Source: Mycobacterium sp. IS-836 (GTDB lineage: Bacteria > Actinomycetota > Actinomycetes > Mycobacteriales > Mycobacteriaceae). Taken from it: 64,000 bases of DNA. The notes below the pieces were generated by a model that was not told the origin of the DNA, did not search any database, and saw only the letters and a list, made by a program, of their open reading frames with translations. The DNA lies in NCBI RefSeq assembly GCF_001954275.1, contig NZ_MBEU01000003.1, positions 59,794-123,793 of the forward strand, written 5' to 3'. The position numbers and the translations under genes were made by a program. This document shows, piece after piece, positions 33,886 to 43,498 of the stretch (position 1 is the first letter of the stretch; each line of letters begins with the position of its first letter).

Positions 33886-36800
33886 TCACCCGGCCCACAC
33901 GTCCTCGACGTAGTGGTCGGATTCGATGAGACCGTTCAGCCAATCGCGGGCCTGATCGTCGTCCGCACCGGCCCGTGCGCGATAGATGTCGAGGAACGAC
34001 CCGCGCACCGCCGGCGCCATCCGCGCGCCGTCACCGCACACGTAGACGTGGGTGTCCTTGGCTGGGTCGCCCAACAGGTTCCACACCTCCTCGGCGTCCG
34101 CCGCAATACGGTCCTGCACGTAGCGAACCCCATCCTGCGGCGCCCGAGAGAAGGCCGGACGCATCTGCACGATACCGATGGCTTCGGCCTGCTCGAACCG
34201 GTCTCGGAATATGTAATCGACCTCCGGGTCACGCACCCCGAAGAAGCACAGCGCAGGCGCGACCGGTGTTCCGGCCTGTTGTGCGGCCAGTCGGTCACCC
34301 AGGAAACCGAGGAACGGCGCGACCCCGGTCCCGGCGCTGACCAGGATCACGTTCTTGGCCGGATCGGCACCGGCCCGGAACGCCTGGCGAGCCGGGTCTA
34401 CGCGCGCCCGAATCACTTGTCCGGGTTGGACTGTCGCGAGGTAGTTGGATGCGACACCTTTGAACAGACCGTGACCGGAACGGGCCGGCGCATCGAGCAC
34501 ACTAACAACCAGTCCTACCGTACGTGGTGACAGCATTGACGACGAGGCGATCGAATAGTGCCTCGGCACCATGGGATCGAGTAGTTCGAGGAGTTCGGCA
34601 CCGGTGAGAACGCAAGCCGGGTATTCGTCGAGGCACTCCAGCACACTGAGCGGGCAGCCTCCCGGGGCCTCGGCCAGTTCCTTTAGCCGCTCGCGCTCGG
34701 AAGGATTGCTGTTGGCCGCCGCAAGACTGCGTAACTGACTGCTGGTCACCGGTTTCCGCAATTCGACGAAGTGCGTGAGCAGTTCTCGTGCGCTGACCTC
34801 TCGGTCCAGCGCGATGAGCCGCCGAGAGCTGCGCCGAGGATTGATCGCCAGCCTCAATCCAGGGTCGATGCCGAGCTGGGCCAAAACCGCATCGACCACC
34901 TCGGGCGGGTTGTCGGCCATCACCGTGAGGTGATCGCCCGTCTGGTAGTCGACGCCGTCCGGAAGGTCCACGCGGACATTGGTTTTGGCTTGGCCCAGCC
35001 CGGGGCTGACCAGTTGGGTGTTCTCGACGATGGTCATCGGGATCACCGACGACCGTGCGTCCATCGCCGCCGTCACCGGTCCGACGATCTGGCGCAACTC
35101 GTAAAGCGGTTCGGCCGCGTCCGTGAGCGGCGCGGCGTCGGGGTCGCCGAAGCGTTCGGCCAACGATGACCACAGCCCGGCGGCGAACTCCTCGATCGTG
35201 CCGACCATGTCCCCGGAGGTGTCGGCCGCGGCCAGCGGGACCAATCGGTTTGCTCCTAGCTCGCCGAGGCGCTCATCGATGCGCTGCGGAATGGCCTGGT
35301 ACGTTTCCGCCCAGTTGTGGTCACCAACGCCGAGAACCGCGACATTGGGTGTCGGATTCAGCGTGGTGTTCGCATCGAGCAGCCAGGTGAGGAAGGCGCG
35401 CGCATCGTCGGTCGGCTGTCCGTTGTAGGAGGACGCGATGATCACGATGGCCTCGGCTTCAGGGAAACCGCCAACGGCGTCGTCGAGGGGCGCCACTGTC
35501 GCCGTGCAGCCCAGAGCCGTGGCATCGTCGGCGAATTGGCGGGCCAGGGCGCGGCAGGTGCCGAGGTTAGAGCCGTGGAAAATGGCCAGCCTGGTGCCGG
35601 CCGTGATCGCCGTGGGGTGCGGCTCTGCGGTCTGTCCAGCCGCCGCCGCAATGCCGGATGTGTCGGTCTGGCGGTCCTGCGGCGTGCGCCGGAGTACATC
35701 GAGCCGGAATCCGACGGGCCGGCGACTGGTGGGGGTTTCCCATTGCGGCACATAGTGATAGGCGTCGATGAGGCGGTACCGATGTACTACCCGGGCCAGT
35801 GCCATGGCCGCCTCATGCAGGGCGAACTGCCGCCCAATGCATGATCGTGCGCCGGTTCCGAAGGGTTTGAACAACGCGGCCGGCCGGGAAGCCGAGCGTT
35901 CCGGAGCGAAGCGGTCGGGATCGAAGAGTTCGACATTGTCGCCCCAGTGCGGCTGGCGGTGCAACGCACCGGTGAGTACCGTGACCGCCTCGCCGCGCTT
36001 GATCGGATACTGACCGCCGATCACGGTGTCTTCCAATGCCATTCGATCGAAATTCAGCACCGGTGGGGACAGTCGCAGGGTTTCCTCGATGACCTGCCGC
36101 AGATACGTCAGCTTACCGATGTCGTCGTAGCCGGGCAGATAGTCGTCTTCGGTTCCGAATACGGTGTCCACCTCGGCCTGCACCCGATGCAGCACCGTCG
36201 GATCGCTGACAATGTTGTACAGCGTGTTGGGCATCAACTCCGACGTGGTGAGCTGACCGGCGATCAGGAACGTCAGGATCTGGTTGCGAATGTTCTCCGT
36301 TTCCAGCACAGGGTTGCCGTCCGGATCCTGTTGCAGCATCAGCGCCAACAGGTCCTCGAACTCACGATCACCAGATCTATGCTCGGCTATCAGCCCGTCG
36401 ATGAACGTGTACAAAGTCGTCAATTCTTCGTTGAACAACGGCGTCGGCACTCCAGATCCCAACTCCCCCAAGGCCGTTGTGAAGCTCTGTGGGATCGGAG
36501 CCAGGCCCGGGCAGTGGAAAGAGTCGAAGCGCGAACCGAACCCGGCGAGCGCGACGGTGTCCATCGCCAGCTTCTGCAAGTCGGTCGATACATCCACCGG
36601 CCCGACTCCGGTGCTGGCGTCCCACCGGTCGATCAGTTTGCAGTTGATGTCCAGCATCGCGCCGTGATAGGCGCGCAAGCCCGCATAACTGAAACCCGGT
36701 AACAGGACATCGTGGGCTCGCTGCCAGTTCGGTTCGCCGTAGTAGGCGGTGAACAGGCCGTCACCGGCCAAAGGCCTGACTCGGGCGAGGGTTGCCGTCA

Positions 36801-37038
36801 GGTTCTTGGCGAAGCGGCTTTCGTCGCAAAGCTCGGTAACGAGCTCCAGCGAGCACGCGTAGAGCTTCCTGACGCCGCCGTTGAAGTCAGCGTAGAACAG
36901 CGGCCCGTGCAATTCGCCGAGTAAGTCCACGGCCAACGCGCGGGGACGGCCGATCAATTGATCCGGGCCTGGCAGGGGCCCTTCGGCCGAGGGGACGCCC
37001 GGAAGATCCGGCGGCGGCGACGCATGAAACTCGCTCAT
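33886..37038 (-). CDS. Self-sufficient P450-NADPH reductase fusion (CYP102/P450-BM3 type)
   Basis: This 1050-residue fusion has a heme domain (~1-460; ExxR E319/R322, heme loop FGTGARSCIGRQ with Cys400), a flavodoxin/FMN domain (~490-640; LAIFHGSNLGTCRALARQ), and an FAD/NADPH reductase domain (~670-1050; RHYSIASSS, VSAGTGVAPFLGFLGDR, YVCGDGARMAPAV). It would hydroxylate fatty acids or similar chains using NADPH directly. Oddly, the I-helix oxygen motif reads AGQLTTS instead of AGHETTS, losing the acid next to the conserved Thr264. The stop is 10 bases before the mutarotase start. Confidence 0.93.
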   Translation of the reverse strand: MSEFHASPPPDLPGVPSAEGPLPGPDQLIGRPRALAVDLLGELHGPLFYADFNGGVRKLYACSLELVTELCDESRFAKNLTATLARVRPLAGDGLFTAYYGEPNWQRAHDVLLPGFSYAGLRAYHGAMLDINCKLIDRWDASTGVGPVDVSTDLQKLAMDTVALAGFGSRFDSFHCPGLAPIPQSFTTALGELGSGVPTPLFNEELTTLYTFIDGLIAEHRSGDREFEDLLALMLQQDPDGNPVLETENIRNQILTFLIAGQLTTSELMPNTLYNIVSDPTVLHRVQAEVDTVFGTEDDYLPGYDDIGKLTYLRQVIEETLRLSPPVLNFDRMALEDTVIGGQYPIKRGEAVTVLTGALHRQPHWGDNVELFDPDRFAPERSASRPAALFKPFGTGARSCIGRQFALHEAAMALARVVHRYRLIDAYHYVPQWETPTSRRPVGFRLDVLRRTPQDRQTDTSGIAAAAGQTAEPHPTAITAGTRLAIFHGSNLGTCRALARQFADDATALGCTATVAPLDDAVGGFPEAEAIVIIASSYNGQPTDDARAFLTWLLDANTTLNPTPNVAVLGVGDHNWAETYQAIPQRIDERLGELGANRLVPLAAADTSGDMVGTIEEFAAGLWSSLAERFGDPDAAPLTDAAEPLYELRQIVGPVTAAMDARSSVIPMTIVENTQLVSPGLGQAKTNVRVDLPDGVDYQTGDHLTVMADNPPEVVDAVLAQLGIDPGLRLAINPRRSSRRLIALDREVSARELLTHFVELRKPVTSSQLRSLAAANSNPSERERLKELAEAPGGCPLSVLECLDEYPACVLTGAELLELLDPMVPRHYSIASSSMLSPRTVGLVVSVLDAPARSGHGLFKGVASNYLATVQPGQVIRARVDPARQAFRAGADPAKNVILVSAGTGVAPFLGFLGDRLAAQQAGTPVAPALCFFGVRDPEVDYIFRDRFEQAEAIGIVQMRPAFSRAPQDGVRYVQDRIAADAEEVWNLLGDPAKDTHVYVCGDGARMAPAVRGSFLDIYRARAGADDDQARDWLNGLIESDHYVEDVWAG

Positions 37039-37091
37039 GCGGGCAGCATAGGTTTCGACGCGGCGGCGTCGTCAGGAATCCGGGGACGACA

Positions 37092-37598
37092 TCAGCCCGC
37101 GTTGTCCGGAGCCACCGGGCTCGCGGGACTCGTCGGAGTCGTCGGAGTCGCAGGACTCGTCGGAGTCGTCGGAGTCGCAGGACTCGTTGGCGTCGCAGGA
37201 CTCGTTGGCGTCGCAGGACTCGTTGGCGTCGCAGGACTCGTTGGCGTCGCAGGACTCGTTGAGGTCGCGGGGCTCGTAGGCCGCACAGAGCTCGTAGGAC
37301 CTGTCGGACTCGTAGGACTCGCGGGCGTAGGACCCGTGGGCGTAGGGGTCGCAAGGCCGGGGCCTTCGCCACACCAGTCCGCCACATCTTTCGGGTACTG
37401 CTCAAGCGGTGGAGGACAACGCTGCCCCGGCGGGAAATTGGCGCCGGCGTTGAGCAGATCGCAGGGCACGTAGACCTGCTTGCCCGTGGGAGTGTTGGTC
37501 AGACACTTCGTCGGCGGTTGGCCATGGGCCTCGACGGGAACGATGGCCGCCACCACCACCACTGCGCCGAGCACCCACGCAAGATGGCGATAGGTCAT
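37092..37598 (-). CDS. Secreted protein with C-terminal SPATPT repeats
   Basis: This 168-residue protein has a signal peptide (LAWVLGAVVVVAAIVPVEA, cut near AHG), a short Cys-containing domain (residues ~30-75, with CLTNTPTGKQVYVPCDLL and ADWCGEGPG), then a low-complexity tail of SPATPT and TPTTPTSPA units. The ATG at 37598 follows GGGGAG by 5 bases. The tail is encoded by 18- and 27-bp DNA repeats (37127-37270) that are likely to vary in copy number. It may be a cell-wall-spanning Pro/Thr-rich tether. The function is unknown. Confidence 0.75.
   Translation of the reverse strand: MTYRHLAWVLGAVVVVAAIVPVEAHGQPPTKCLTNTPTGKQVYVPCDLLNAGANFPPGQRCPPPLEQYPKDVADWCGEGPGLATPTPTGPTPASPTSPTGPTSSVRPTSPATSTSPATPTSPATPTSPATPTSPATPTSPATPTTPTSPATPTTPTSPASPVAPDNAG
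37127..37270. repeat. Tandem repeat tract: 2 x 27 bp plus 5 x 18 bp
   Basis: Two 27-bp units (37127-37153, 37154-37180) are followed by five 18-bp units starting at 37181, 37199, 37217, 37235 and 37253. Four are identical (GACTCGTTGGCGTCGCAG) and the last differs at three bases. All are multiples of three, so length changes keep the reading frame. Confidence 0.95.
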
Positions 37599-37694
37599 AA
37601 GAGCTCCCCGCGACGCGGTGTCAGGCGCGCACAACGTGACATCGCCGTCGTATGACGATTAAAGCCGCTCACCCCAGGAACAGTACTTTCTCTG

Positions 37695-38059
37695 TGGAGC
37701 TGCCGGGAATCGAACCCGGGTCCTACGGCATTCCCTCAAGTCTTCTCCGTGCGCAGTTCGCTATGCCTCTACTCGGATCTCCTGGTCACGCGAACCAGCC
37801 AGGATGACGATCCCAGTCGCTGTGTATGTCCCGGTGAGTCCCGCGACCGGACTCACCGGTGGATCCCTCTAGCTGACGCCAGGGTCCGGGCCGAGGGCGT
37901 TCCCGGTCTGACGGACTAGCTGTCGCTTAGGCAGCGAGAGCGTAGTCGCGCTGATGTGAATCGGCGCTTATATATTTGCAACGACGCTTACGGTGGTCTC
38001 TTGCCTGCACCGGCACGCTTCCCTTGATTCGATGCGCGAAGTCGAAACCGTTCAGCCCC
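37695..38059 (-). ncRNA. ssrA: Transfer-messenger RNA (tmRNA)
   Basis: On the minus strand it begins GGGGCTGAACGGTTTCGACT, the canonical tmRNA 5' end, and ends with a tRNA-like T arm (GGGTTCGATTCCCGGCAGCT) and acceptor GCAGCTCC plus A; CCA is not encoded. The reading frame for the tag (37965-37927) encodes ADSHQRDYALAA and ends in TAA, identical to the tag I recall for M. tuberculosis. With SmpB (39879-40388) it rescues stalled ribosomes and marks the peptide for degradation. Length is about 365 bases. Confidence 0.95.
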
Positions 38060-38165
38060 TTGTCTATGTGTTCTTCGCTCATCCCCGCCGACTTTCGGCA
38101 GGACAATCCATGGTACGCCGTGTTCAACCAGCGGCGACGGAATTATCTTCGGTTACGGGCTGCGG

Positions 38166-39011
38166 TCAGATCACAAAGTTCAGGTGCTCGACGACCTGGG
38201 TAGCGACCTCTTTATCGCCGTCGAGTTCGATCTCCTGGCTGCGGGCGGGGCTCATCGGGCGCCCGCCGGAAAGCCTGGTGAACTGCAGCCCGTCCATGCG
38301 GATCGTTGCCGTAGGTTCCTGTCCGCCGAAGTCGTCGACCAGCTGAGCCCGGCCGTCCACGCTGACGTGGATGTTGCGGGCCACCGGACCGGTCAGCTCG
38401 AACAGAATGCGTGACCCGTCGGGCGCTTTGGCGAGCTTGCCCACCACGTATCCCATGGTCGCCGCGACCTCGTCGAGGGAAAGCTGCGACGCAGGCCCGT
38501 CGAGCTCGCTGTCGGACGACGGCCGCGACAGCGCCTCGCGCATGTCCTGTTCGTGCATCCAGCAGTCGAACACCCGCACCCGCATGAACCGCCCGTAACT
38601 CTCTGGGCCCACCGGCGTCGCGGTGACCGCGTTCCACTCCACATCCGACAGGCCGGCCAGGGCCGCGCGCCGATCCTTGGTCACTGAGCGGAACCGCTCG
38701 AGAACTTCCGAGCCGGGCAGACCGCTGAGATGACGCACCCAGCACTCGTTCATCGCACCGATGTCGTTGCGCACGTGATCGAGGGCGGAGACGTCGACGT
38801 CGGGTTGCGGGGGCGCGATGCCGGCCAGGAATGACTCGGTGCCGATGATGTGCGACACCAGGGCCTTGACGTCCCACGCGGGCAGTGGACTCGCCGCGCA
38901 CCAGCCGCTCTCCGGCACCCCGTCCAGCAGCGCATCGATGTCGTCCCACACGGCGAAAAGACCGGACAGGACGTCGGATTTATCGAGTTCGGTGATCTGA
39001 CGAGTGGCCAT
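38166..39011 (-). CDS. Maleylpyruvate-isomerase/DinB-type mycothiol-dependent family protein
   Basis: This 281-residue protein has an N-terminal four-helix MDMPI/DinB domain (~1-170). Candidate metal-binding residues are in ALVSHIIGTESFLA, MNECWVRHL and CWMHEQDMREAL. A C-terminal SCP2-like part (~185-281; VARNIHVSVDGRAQLVDDFG) follows. Relatives are mycothiol-dependent isomerases or S-transferases. It corresponds to Rv3099c and lies between ssrA and the EamA gene. The substrate is unknown. Confidence 0.85.
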   Translation of the reverse strand: MATRQITELDKSDVLSGLFAVWDDIDALLDGVPESGWCAASPLPAWDVKALVSHIIGTESFLAGIAPPQPDVDVSALDHVRNDIGAMNECWVRHLSGLPGSEVLERFRSVTKDRRAALAGLSDVEWNAVTATPVGPESYGRFMRVRVFDCWMHEQDMREALSRPSSDSELDGPASQLSLDEVAATMGYVVGKLAKAPDGSRILFELTGPVARNIHVSVDGRAQLVDDFGGQEPTATIRMDGLQFTRLSGGRPMSPARSQEIELDGDKEVATQVVEHLNFVI

Positions 39012-39036
39012 GGACGGATCCTAGGCCGATCAGTGC

Positions 39037-39882
39037 CTAGCTTGCGGCGATCATCGCCACCGAGCCCATGGCCATCACCATGCCGACCCCCTGGCAGCGG
39101 CTCACCCGCTCGCGCAACACCACCATCGCCAGCACCACCGTCGCCGCCGGGTAAAGGGAGATCAGGATGCTGGCCAACGACAGCAGCCAGGTGTGCAGCG
39201 CGAGCAACATCGTGATGTTGGCGCAGATGTCCAGCAGTGCGACACCCAGTGCCAGCTTCAGCGGCTGCCCGCCCGGCAATCGCAGATTCTTGCTCATCGC
39301 GGCCATCGCGAACACCACCACGGTGGCCGCCGTCCGGGCGAACAACAGCGGCCAGAGCTTGGACTCCTGGGGCGCCTGATGGAGGAACACCAGGTTCAGC
39401 CCCATCGCCGACCCAGCGAGGAGCGTGAGCCAACCCACCTTCGGTGTGAACCGATACGGCGTGATGCCGTCCACGCTGGCCTCGCGGCTGACCAGCAAGA
39501 CCGCGACCAGGGCCAGCACCACGCCCAGCGATGCCGCCTGGCCCGGCCGCTCCCCCAGCGCCACACCGACCGCCACAGGCACGGCGGCATTGAGCACGGC
39601 CGCCAGCGGTGAGACCACCGAGATCGGCCCGGCCGCCAGCGCGGCGAACAACGCCCACATGCCGAACGCCATGCCGATGCCGTACAGGCTGCCCCAAATG
39701 ACCGTGCCGGAATGAATGGGTCCGCCCACGGCGATGGCCAGCACGGCGGTCAACACCGTCTCGATCGGGTAGGCCACGAGCATCACTCGCAGCGCGGCTA
39801 CCCGTCGAGCGGCTACTCCGCCCACGAAATCGCTGACGCCGTAGGTAACGGCCGACAGCTGGGCGTAAGCCGCCCCGATCAG
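39037..39882 (-). CDS. EamA/DMT-family membrane transporter
   Basis: This multipass protein has about ten hydrophobic helices in two EamA halves, for example GMAFGMWALFAALAAGPISV, VSPLAAVLNAAVPV and LYPAATVVLAMVVLRERVS. The first standard start is GTG 39825, but the frame stays open upstream and encodes AAYAQLSAVTYGVSDFVGG, which looks like a proper first helix. No ATG, GTG or TTG is seen there; a CTG at 39882-39880 overlaps the smpB stop (CTGA), like ATGA couplings. I give the longer version (281 residues). The substrate is unknown. Confidence 0.7.
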   Translation of the reverse strand: MIGAAYAQLSAVTYGVSDFVGGVAARRVAALRVMLVAYPIETVLTAVLAIAVGGPIHSGTVIWGSLYGIGMAFGMWALFAALAAGPISVVSPLAAVLNAAVPVAVGVALGERPGQAASLGVVLALVAVLLVSREASVDGITPYRFTPKVGWLTLLAGSAMGLNLVFLHQAPQESKLWPLLFARTAATVVVFAMAAMSKNLRLPGGQPLKLALGVALLDICANITMLLALHTWLLSLASILISLYPAATVVLAMVVLRERVSRCQGVGMVMAMGSVAMIAAS

Positions 39883-40388
39883 TTGATGCCCTTGGCTCGC
39901 CGGCCCATCTCGCGATGCACTTCGCGTTGTGCGTCGCGGCGGGCTAAGTCCTGGCGCTTGTCGTACGCTCGCTTGCCGCGTGCAAGCGCGAGCTCGACCT
40001 TGACCTTTCCTTCGGAGAAATACAGAGACAACGGCACGAGGGCGAGGTTACCATCACGTATCTTGCCGACCAGCCTGTCGATTTGTTGCCTATGTAACAA
40101 CAACTTTCGATTGCGACGTGGGTCATGGTTGGTCCAGCTACCATGTTGGTACTCGGGAATGTGCAAGTTGCGCAACCAAACTTCGCCGTCGTCAACGGTT
40201 GCGAACGCGTCGGCCAACGACGCGTGTCCTTCCCGCAGGCTCTTCACCTCGGTGCCCTGCAAAGCCACTCCGGCCTCGAAAAGTTCGATGACCGAATAGT
40301 TATGTCGCGCTTTGCGATTGGTGGCCACAATCTGTTTGCTGCCACGCTTGCCGCCCGCGGCCTTGTCCCGGCCGGAGTTATTGGCCAC
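39879..40388 (-). CDS. smpB: SsrA-binding protein SmpB
   Basis: This 169-residue protein binds tmRNA and brings it to stalled ribosomes. It has the family core IVATNRKARHNYSVIELFEA, GVALQGTEVKSLREGHASL, HIPEYQHGSWTNHDPRRNRK and the basic C-terminal tail KRQDLARRDAQREVHREM that reads the empty mRNA channel. It lies 1.8 kb from ssrA on the same strand and 5 bases after ftsX. Confidence 0.97.
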   Translation of the reverse strand: MANNSGRDKAAGGKRGSKQIVATNRKARHNYSVIELFEAGVALQGTEVKSLREGHASLADAFATVDDGEVWLRNLHIPEYQHGSWTNHDPRRNRKLLLHRQQIDRLVGKIRDGNLALVPLSLYFSEGKVKVELALARGKRAYDKRQDLARRDAQREVHREMGRRAKGIN

Positions 40389-40393
40389 AGCTA

Positions 40394-41287
40394 CTACCGC
40401 CGCACGTAGAGCCGCAACGTCGCGTAGGCGGTCAGGCCGGCCATCGACACGCCGAGCAAAAACAGAATCGGCGAGATGTAAAGGATGTCGGCGTAGTCGA
40501 CCCGTGCGATCAAATTGGCTTGGTAGAACTGGTTTAACGCGTTGTCGAGGAAGAACGCCCGCACCACGATCAAGCCGAGGATCGCGATGCCCACGCCGAC
40601 GGCCGCGGCGACCATCGCCTCGACCAGGAAGGGCAACTGGGTATACCAGCGGCTGGCCCCCACCAGTCGCATGATCCCAATCTCGGTGCGCCGGGTATAA
40701 GCCGCCACCTGAACCATGTTGGCAATCAACAGAATCGCACCGACGGCCTGCACCAGGGCGACGGCGAAGGCGGCGTTGCTCAAGCCGTCCAGGACCGCGA
40801 ACAGGCGGTCGATCAGATCCTTCTGGTTGAGCACCGAGAGCACGCCGGGCTGGCCCTGCATCGCAGTGTCAAAGTCCTTGTGCTGCTCGGGGTTTTCCAG
40901 CTTGACGATGAACGACGCTGGGAAGGAATCCTTTCCCGCAACGTCCTTGTACTGCGGGAACTTCCGGATGGCGTCGTCGTAGGCGTCCTGGCGATTGAGG
41001 AACCGCACGGACTTGACGTCCTGGCGCTTCTCGATCGTCTCCCGTAACGCCTTGCACGGGTTGGCTCCGCAGGCCGGGTCGTTGGCGGAGACGTCTTCGG
41101 TGAGGAAGACCTGCGTTTCGACGCGGTCGAGGTAGATGGCGCGCGAGTGGTCGGCCAGCAGGACGACCAAGAGGCCGCCGCCGAACAGGCCGATCGAGAT
41201 GGCGGTCGTAAGGATCATCGCAACGGTCATGGTGACATTGCGACGAAGACCGGTCAGGACCTCGTTGAGCAGGAAACCGAAGCGCAC
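40394..41287 (-). CDS. ftsX: Cell-division ABC-like membrane protein FtsX
   Basis: This 297-residue protein has one N-terminal helix ([20 protein letters not shown]), an extracellular loop (~residues 45-165, with two Cys in [16 protein letters not shown]), and three C-terminal helices. It partners FtsE at the divisome and in mycobacteria activates the peptidoglycan hydrolase RipC through its outer loop. It abuts ftsE directly: the stop of ftsE and the start of ftsX are adjacent. Confidence 0.97.
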   Translation of the reverse strand: MRFGFLLNEVLTGLRRNVTMTVAMILTTAISIGLFGGGLLVVLLADHSRAIYLDRVETQVFLTEDVSANDPACGANPCKALRETIEKRQDVKSVRFLNRQDAYDDAIRKFPQYKDVAGKDSFPASFIVKLENPEQHKDFDTAMQGQPGVLSVLNQKDLIDRLFAVLDGLSNAAFAVALVQAVGAILLIANMVQVAAYTRRTEIGIMRLVGASRWYTQLPFLVEAMVAAAVGVGIAILGLIVVRAFFLDNALNQFYQANLIARVDYADILYISPILFLLGVSMAGLTAYATLRLYVRR

Positions 41288-41977
41288 TTAGCGATCCATT
41301 CCGTAGATGCCGCGCTGTTCGTCGCGAACCAGCCTGCCCAACGACAGCTCGACGACGCGCTGCCGCATCGAGTCGACGATGTGGTGGTCGTGCGTCGCCA
41401 TCAGCACCGTCGTGCCGGTGCGATTGATCCGCTCCAACAAATCCATGATGTCCTTGCTGGTGTCGGGGTCGAGGTTGCCGGTGGGCTCGTCGGCCAGCAG
41501 CACCAGCGGCCGGTTCACGAACGCGCGGGCAATCGCGACCCGTTGCTGCTCGCCGCCGGACAACTCGTGCGGCAACCGGTTGGCCTTGCCGGACAGGCCG
41601 ACCGTCTCGAGCACATCGGGCACCACCCGATTGATCGCATCCCTGCGTTTGCCGATGACTTCCAGCGCGAAAGCGACGTTTTCGAACACCGTCTTTTGCT
41701 GAAGCAGCCGGAAGTCCTGGAACACGCAGCCCAGCACCTGGCGCAGCTTCGGCACGTGCCGGCCCGGCATCTTGTTGACGTGGAACTTCGAGACCCGGAT
41801 GTCGCCGGTGTTGGGCGTCTCCTCGGCCAGCAGCAGCCGCATGAACGTCGATTTGCCCGAACCCGACGGGCCGATCAGGAAGACGAATTCACCCTTGTCG
41901 ATTTTGACGTTGATGTCATCCAACGCCGGGCGGGCCGACGCTTTGTACTTCTTGCTGACATGGTCCAGGGTGATCAT
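41288..41977 (-). CDS. ftsE: Cell-division ATP-binding protein FtsE
   Basis: This 229-residue ABC ATPase has Walker [10 protein letters not shown], the signature [19 protein letters not shown], Walker [13 protein letters not shown] and the H-loop MATHDHH. It drives FtsX conformational change. I chose ATG 41977, giving [19 protein letters not shown], over the GTG one codon upstream. It is the first gene of an ftsE-ftsX-smpB-EamA unit. Confidence 0.97.
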   Translation of the reverse strand: MITLDHVSKKYKASARPALDDINVKIDKGEFVFLIGPSGSGKSTFMRLLLAEETPNTGDIRVSKFHVNKMPGRHVPKLRQVLGCVFQDFRLLQQKTVFENVAFALEVIGKRRDAINRVVPDVLETVGLSGKANRLPHELSGGEQQRVAIARAFVNRPLVLLADEPTGNLDPDTSKDIMDLLERINRTGTTVLMATHDHHIVDSMRQRVVELSLGRLVRDEQRGIYGMDR

Positions 41978-42020
41978 CACGGCACGCCAGTGTAGCGGTG
42001 AATTTCGCTGGCCCGGACGA

Positions 42021-42497
42021 TCAGCTGGCCGGCGGCGCCGATGTCGGCACCGGACCGGGCCCCGGCTGGGGTTGCTGCGGCGCCGGCGACGGGCTCGTAC
42101 TCGGCGGGCAGAAGGGCGGCGGCAGCAAACACGGCGGAGTCGGCAGCACGAACGGCGGCGTCGTCGTCGTGGTGACCGGCGGCGGTGGCGGGGGCGGCGG
42201 CGTGGACGTGGTCGGTGTCGGGGTGACGGTCACGGTGGGCGCCGGCTGCTGCACCCTGCTGCGCGGCACCCAGGTGTAGTTCGGGTCCGGCACGAATCCG
42301 GGCGGCACCACCTGCGGCGCCGCGGGCTTGGGGGGCGGTTCCGGACGATAGGTGTCATAGACCCACCACACCGCCAGGAACGCCACGATCAACACCACGG
42401 TCGAGGTGCGGACCCGCCCGCCGAACAGGTGGCTCAGCGGCCGGCGCTGTTGGGCATCGTCGTCGCCCTTCTCGAAAATATTCAGGGTCAGCTTCAC
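42021..42497 (-). CDS. Membrane protein with long Pro/Thr-rich tail
   Basis: This 158-residue protein starts with GTG overlapping the stop of the MscS gene (GTGA). It has a short cytoplasmic head ([18 protein letters not shown]), one helix ([19 protein letters not shown]), then a Pro/Thr/Ser-rich exterior tail with runs of Pro. It probably spans part of the cell wall. It corresponds in place to Rv3103c. The function is unknown. Confidence 0.8.
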   Translation of the reverse strand: MKLTLNIFEKGDDDAQQRRPLSHLFGGRVRTSTVVLIVAFLAVWWVYDTYRPEPPPKPAAPQVVPPGFVPDPNYTWVPRSRVQQPAPTVTVTPTPTTSTPPPPPPPPVTTTTTPPFVLPTPPCLLPPPFCPPSTSPSPAPQQPQPGPGPVPTSAPPAS

Positions 42498-43498
42498 CGC
42501 TGATGCACCCGGCCCTGGGCCTGTTCTCCGGCTTTGTCGGCTTGTTCGCCGTCGGCCGCACCCGCCTCCGCGGCGGGGACACCCGCATCGTCGACGACGC
42601 CGACGGTCGCGTCGGCCGCGGTCACGATTCCGGCGCGGGCAAGCGCCCGGATGACCAGCACACGCAGCTGGCGGCCTACCTCGAACTGCTTGCCGGGCAG
42701 CGTGCGGGCCACCACACGCAGGGTGACCGTGTCGACGGCGATGCTCTCGACCCCCATCACGGTCGGAGCGTCTAACAGCAATTCCCCCAATACCGGGTTG
42801 TCGAGCGCCCGCTCGCATTCCTGGTGCAGGACCTCATTGACCCGGTTGAGGTCGGCGCTGGTCGACACCGGGATGTCCACCACCGCGCGTGCCCAGTCCT
42901 TGGACAGGTTCGTCGCCTTGACGATCTGGCCGTTGGGAATGGTCAACACCTCACCGTCCGGTGAGCGCAGCCGCGTCACCCGCAACGTCACGTTCTCGAC
43001 GGTGCCGCTGGCTTCCGTCGCGGAAACGATGGTGAGGGTGACCAGGTCACCGAAGCCGTACTGCTTCTCGACGATGATGAAAAAGCCCGAGAGCAGGTCC
43101 TTGACGAGCTGCTGAGCACCGAAACCCAGGGCGGCGCCCAACACGGTGGCCGGCGCGACCAGCCCGCCGAAGGAGAACTGCAGCACGCCACCGATTTGCA
43201 TGATGACCCAGATCGCGATGACCACGATCGACACCCACTGGATCACCGACGCGACGGCCTGGCGGTGCTTGGTCGCCTCCGAGCGCACCAGCGCGTCGCT
43301 TTCGGTGAAGCCCACGTCGAGTTGCCGGGTCACCTGCTGTGCGATCCAGCTGACGAAGCGTGCCGCCAGCACCGCGGCGATCAGCAGCATGATGATGTGC
43401 AGGCCCCTGCCGAGGATCCATTCGCCGATCGCACCGCGCCAAAAGCCGTGCCAGCGATCCGCCATCGATGCAGCGAGAACAGTTGTGTTAGTCGTCAT
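42494..43498 (-). CDS. MscS-family mechanosensitive channel
   Basis: This 334-residue protein has N-terminal helices (~25-125), including the pore helix [20 protein letters not shown] followed by [20 protein letters not shown], the MscS beta domain [20 protein letters not shown] with IPNGQI, and a C-terminal cytoplasmic cage. It releases solutes under hypo-osmotic shock. Its start overlaps the end of prfB by 11 bases and its end overlaps the next gene by 4. It corresponds to Rv3104c. Confidence 0.92.
   Translation of the reverse strand: MTTNTTVLAASMADRWHGFWRGAIGEWILGRGLHIIMLLIAAVLAARFVSWIAQQVTRQLDVGFTESDALVRSEATKHRQAVASVIQWVSIVVIAIWVIMQIGGVLQFSFGGLVAPATVLGAALGFGAQQLVKDLLSGFFIIVEKQYGFGDLVTLTIVSATEASGTVENVTLRVTRLRSPDGEVLTIPNGQIVKATNLSKDWARAVVDIPVSTSADLNRVNEVLHQECERALDNPVLGELLLDAPTVMGVESIAVDTVTLRVVARTLPGKQFEVGRQLRVLVIRALARAGIVTAADATVGVVDDAGVPAAEAGAADGEQADKAGEQAQGRVHQR

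Noticed and set aside
37127..37270. CRISPR array
   Set aside because: Units are adjacent with no unique spacers, are multiples of three and encode a Pro/Thr repeat inside a gene with a signal peptide.
36887..37405. An Arg/Leu-rich repeat protein (RVLRRQ units) read in another frame of the repeat tract
   Set aside because: It overlaps the P450 fusion start and lacks a ribosome site. The frame with signal peptide and good ribosome site (start 37598) is the likely real one.
38060..38165. Promoter of ssrA
   Set aside because: A weak CATAGA lies just before the tmRNA 5' end but no properly spaced -35 could be seen, so it is not listed.
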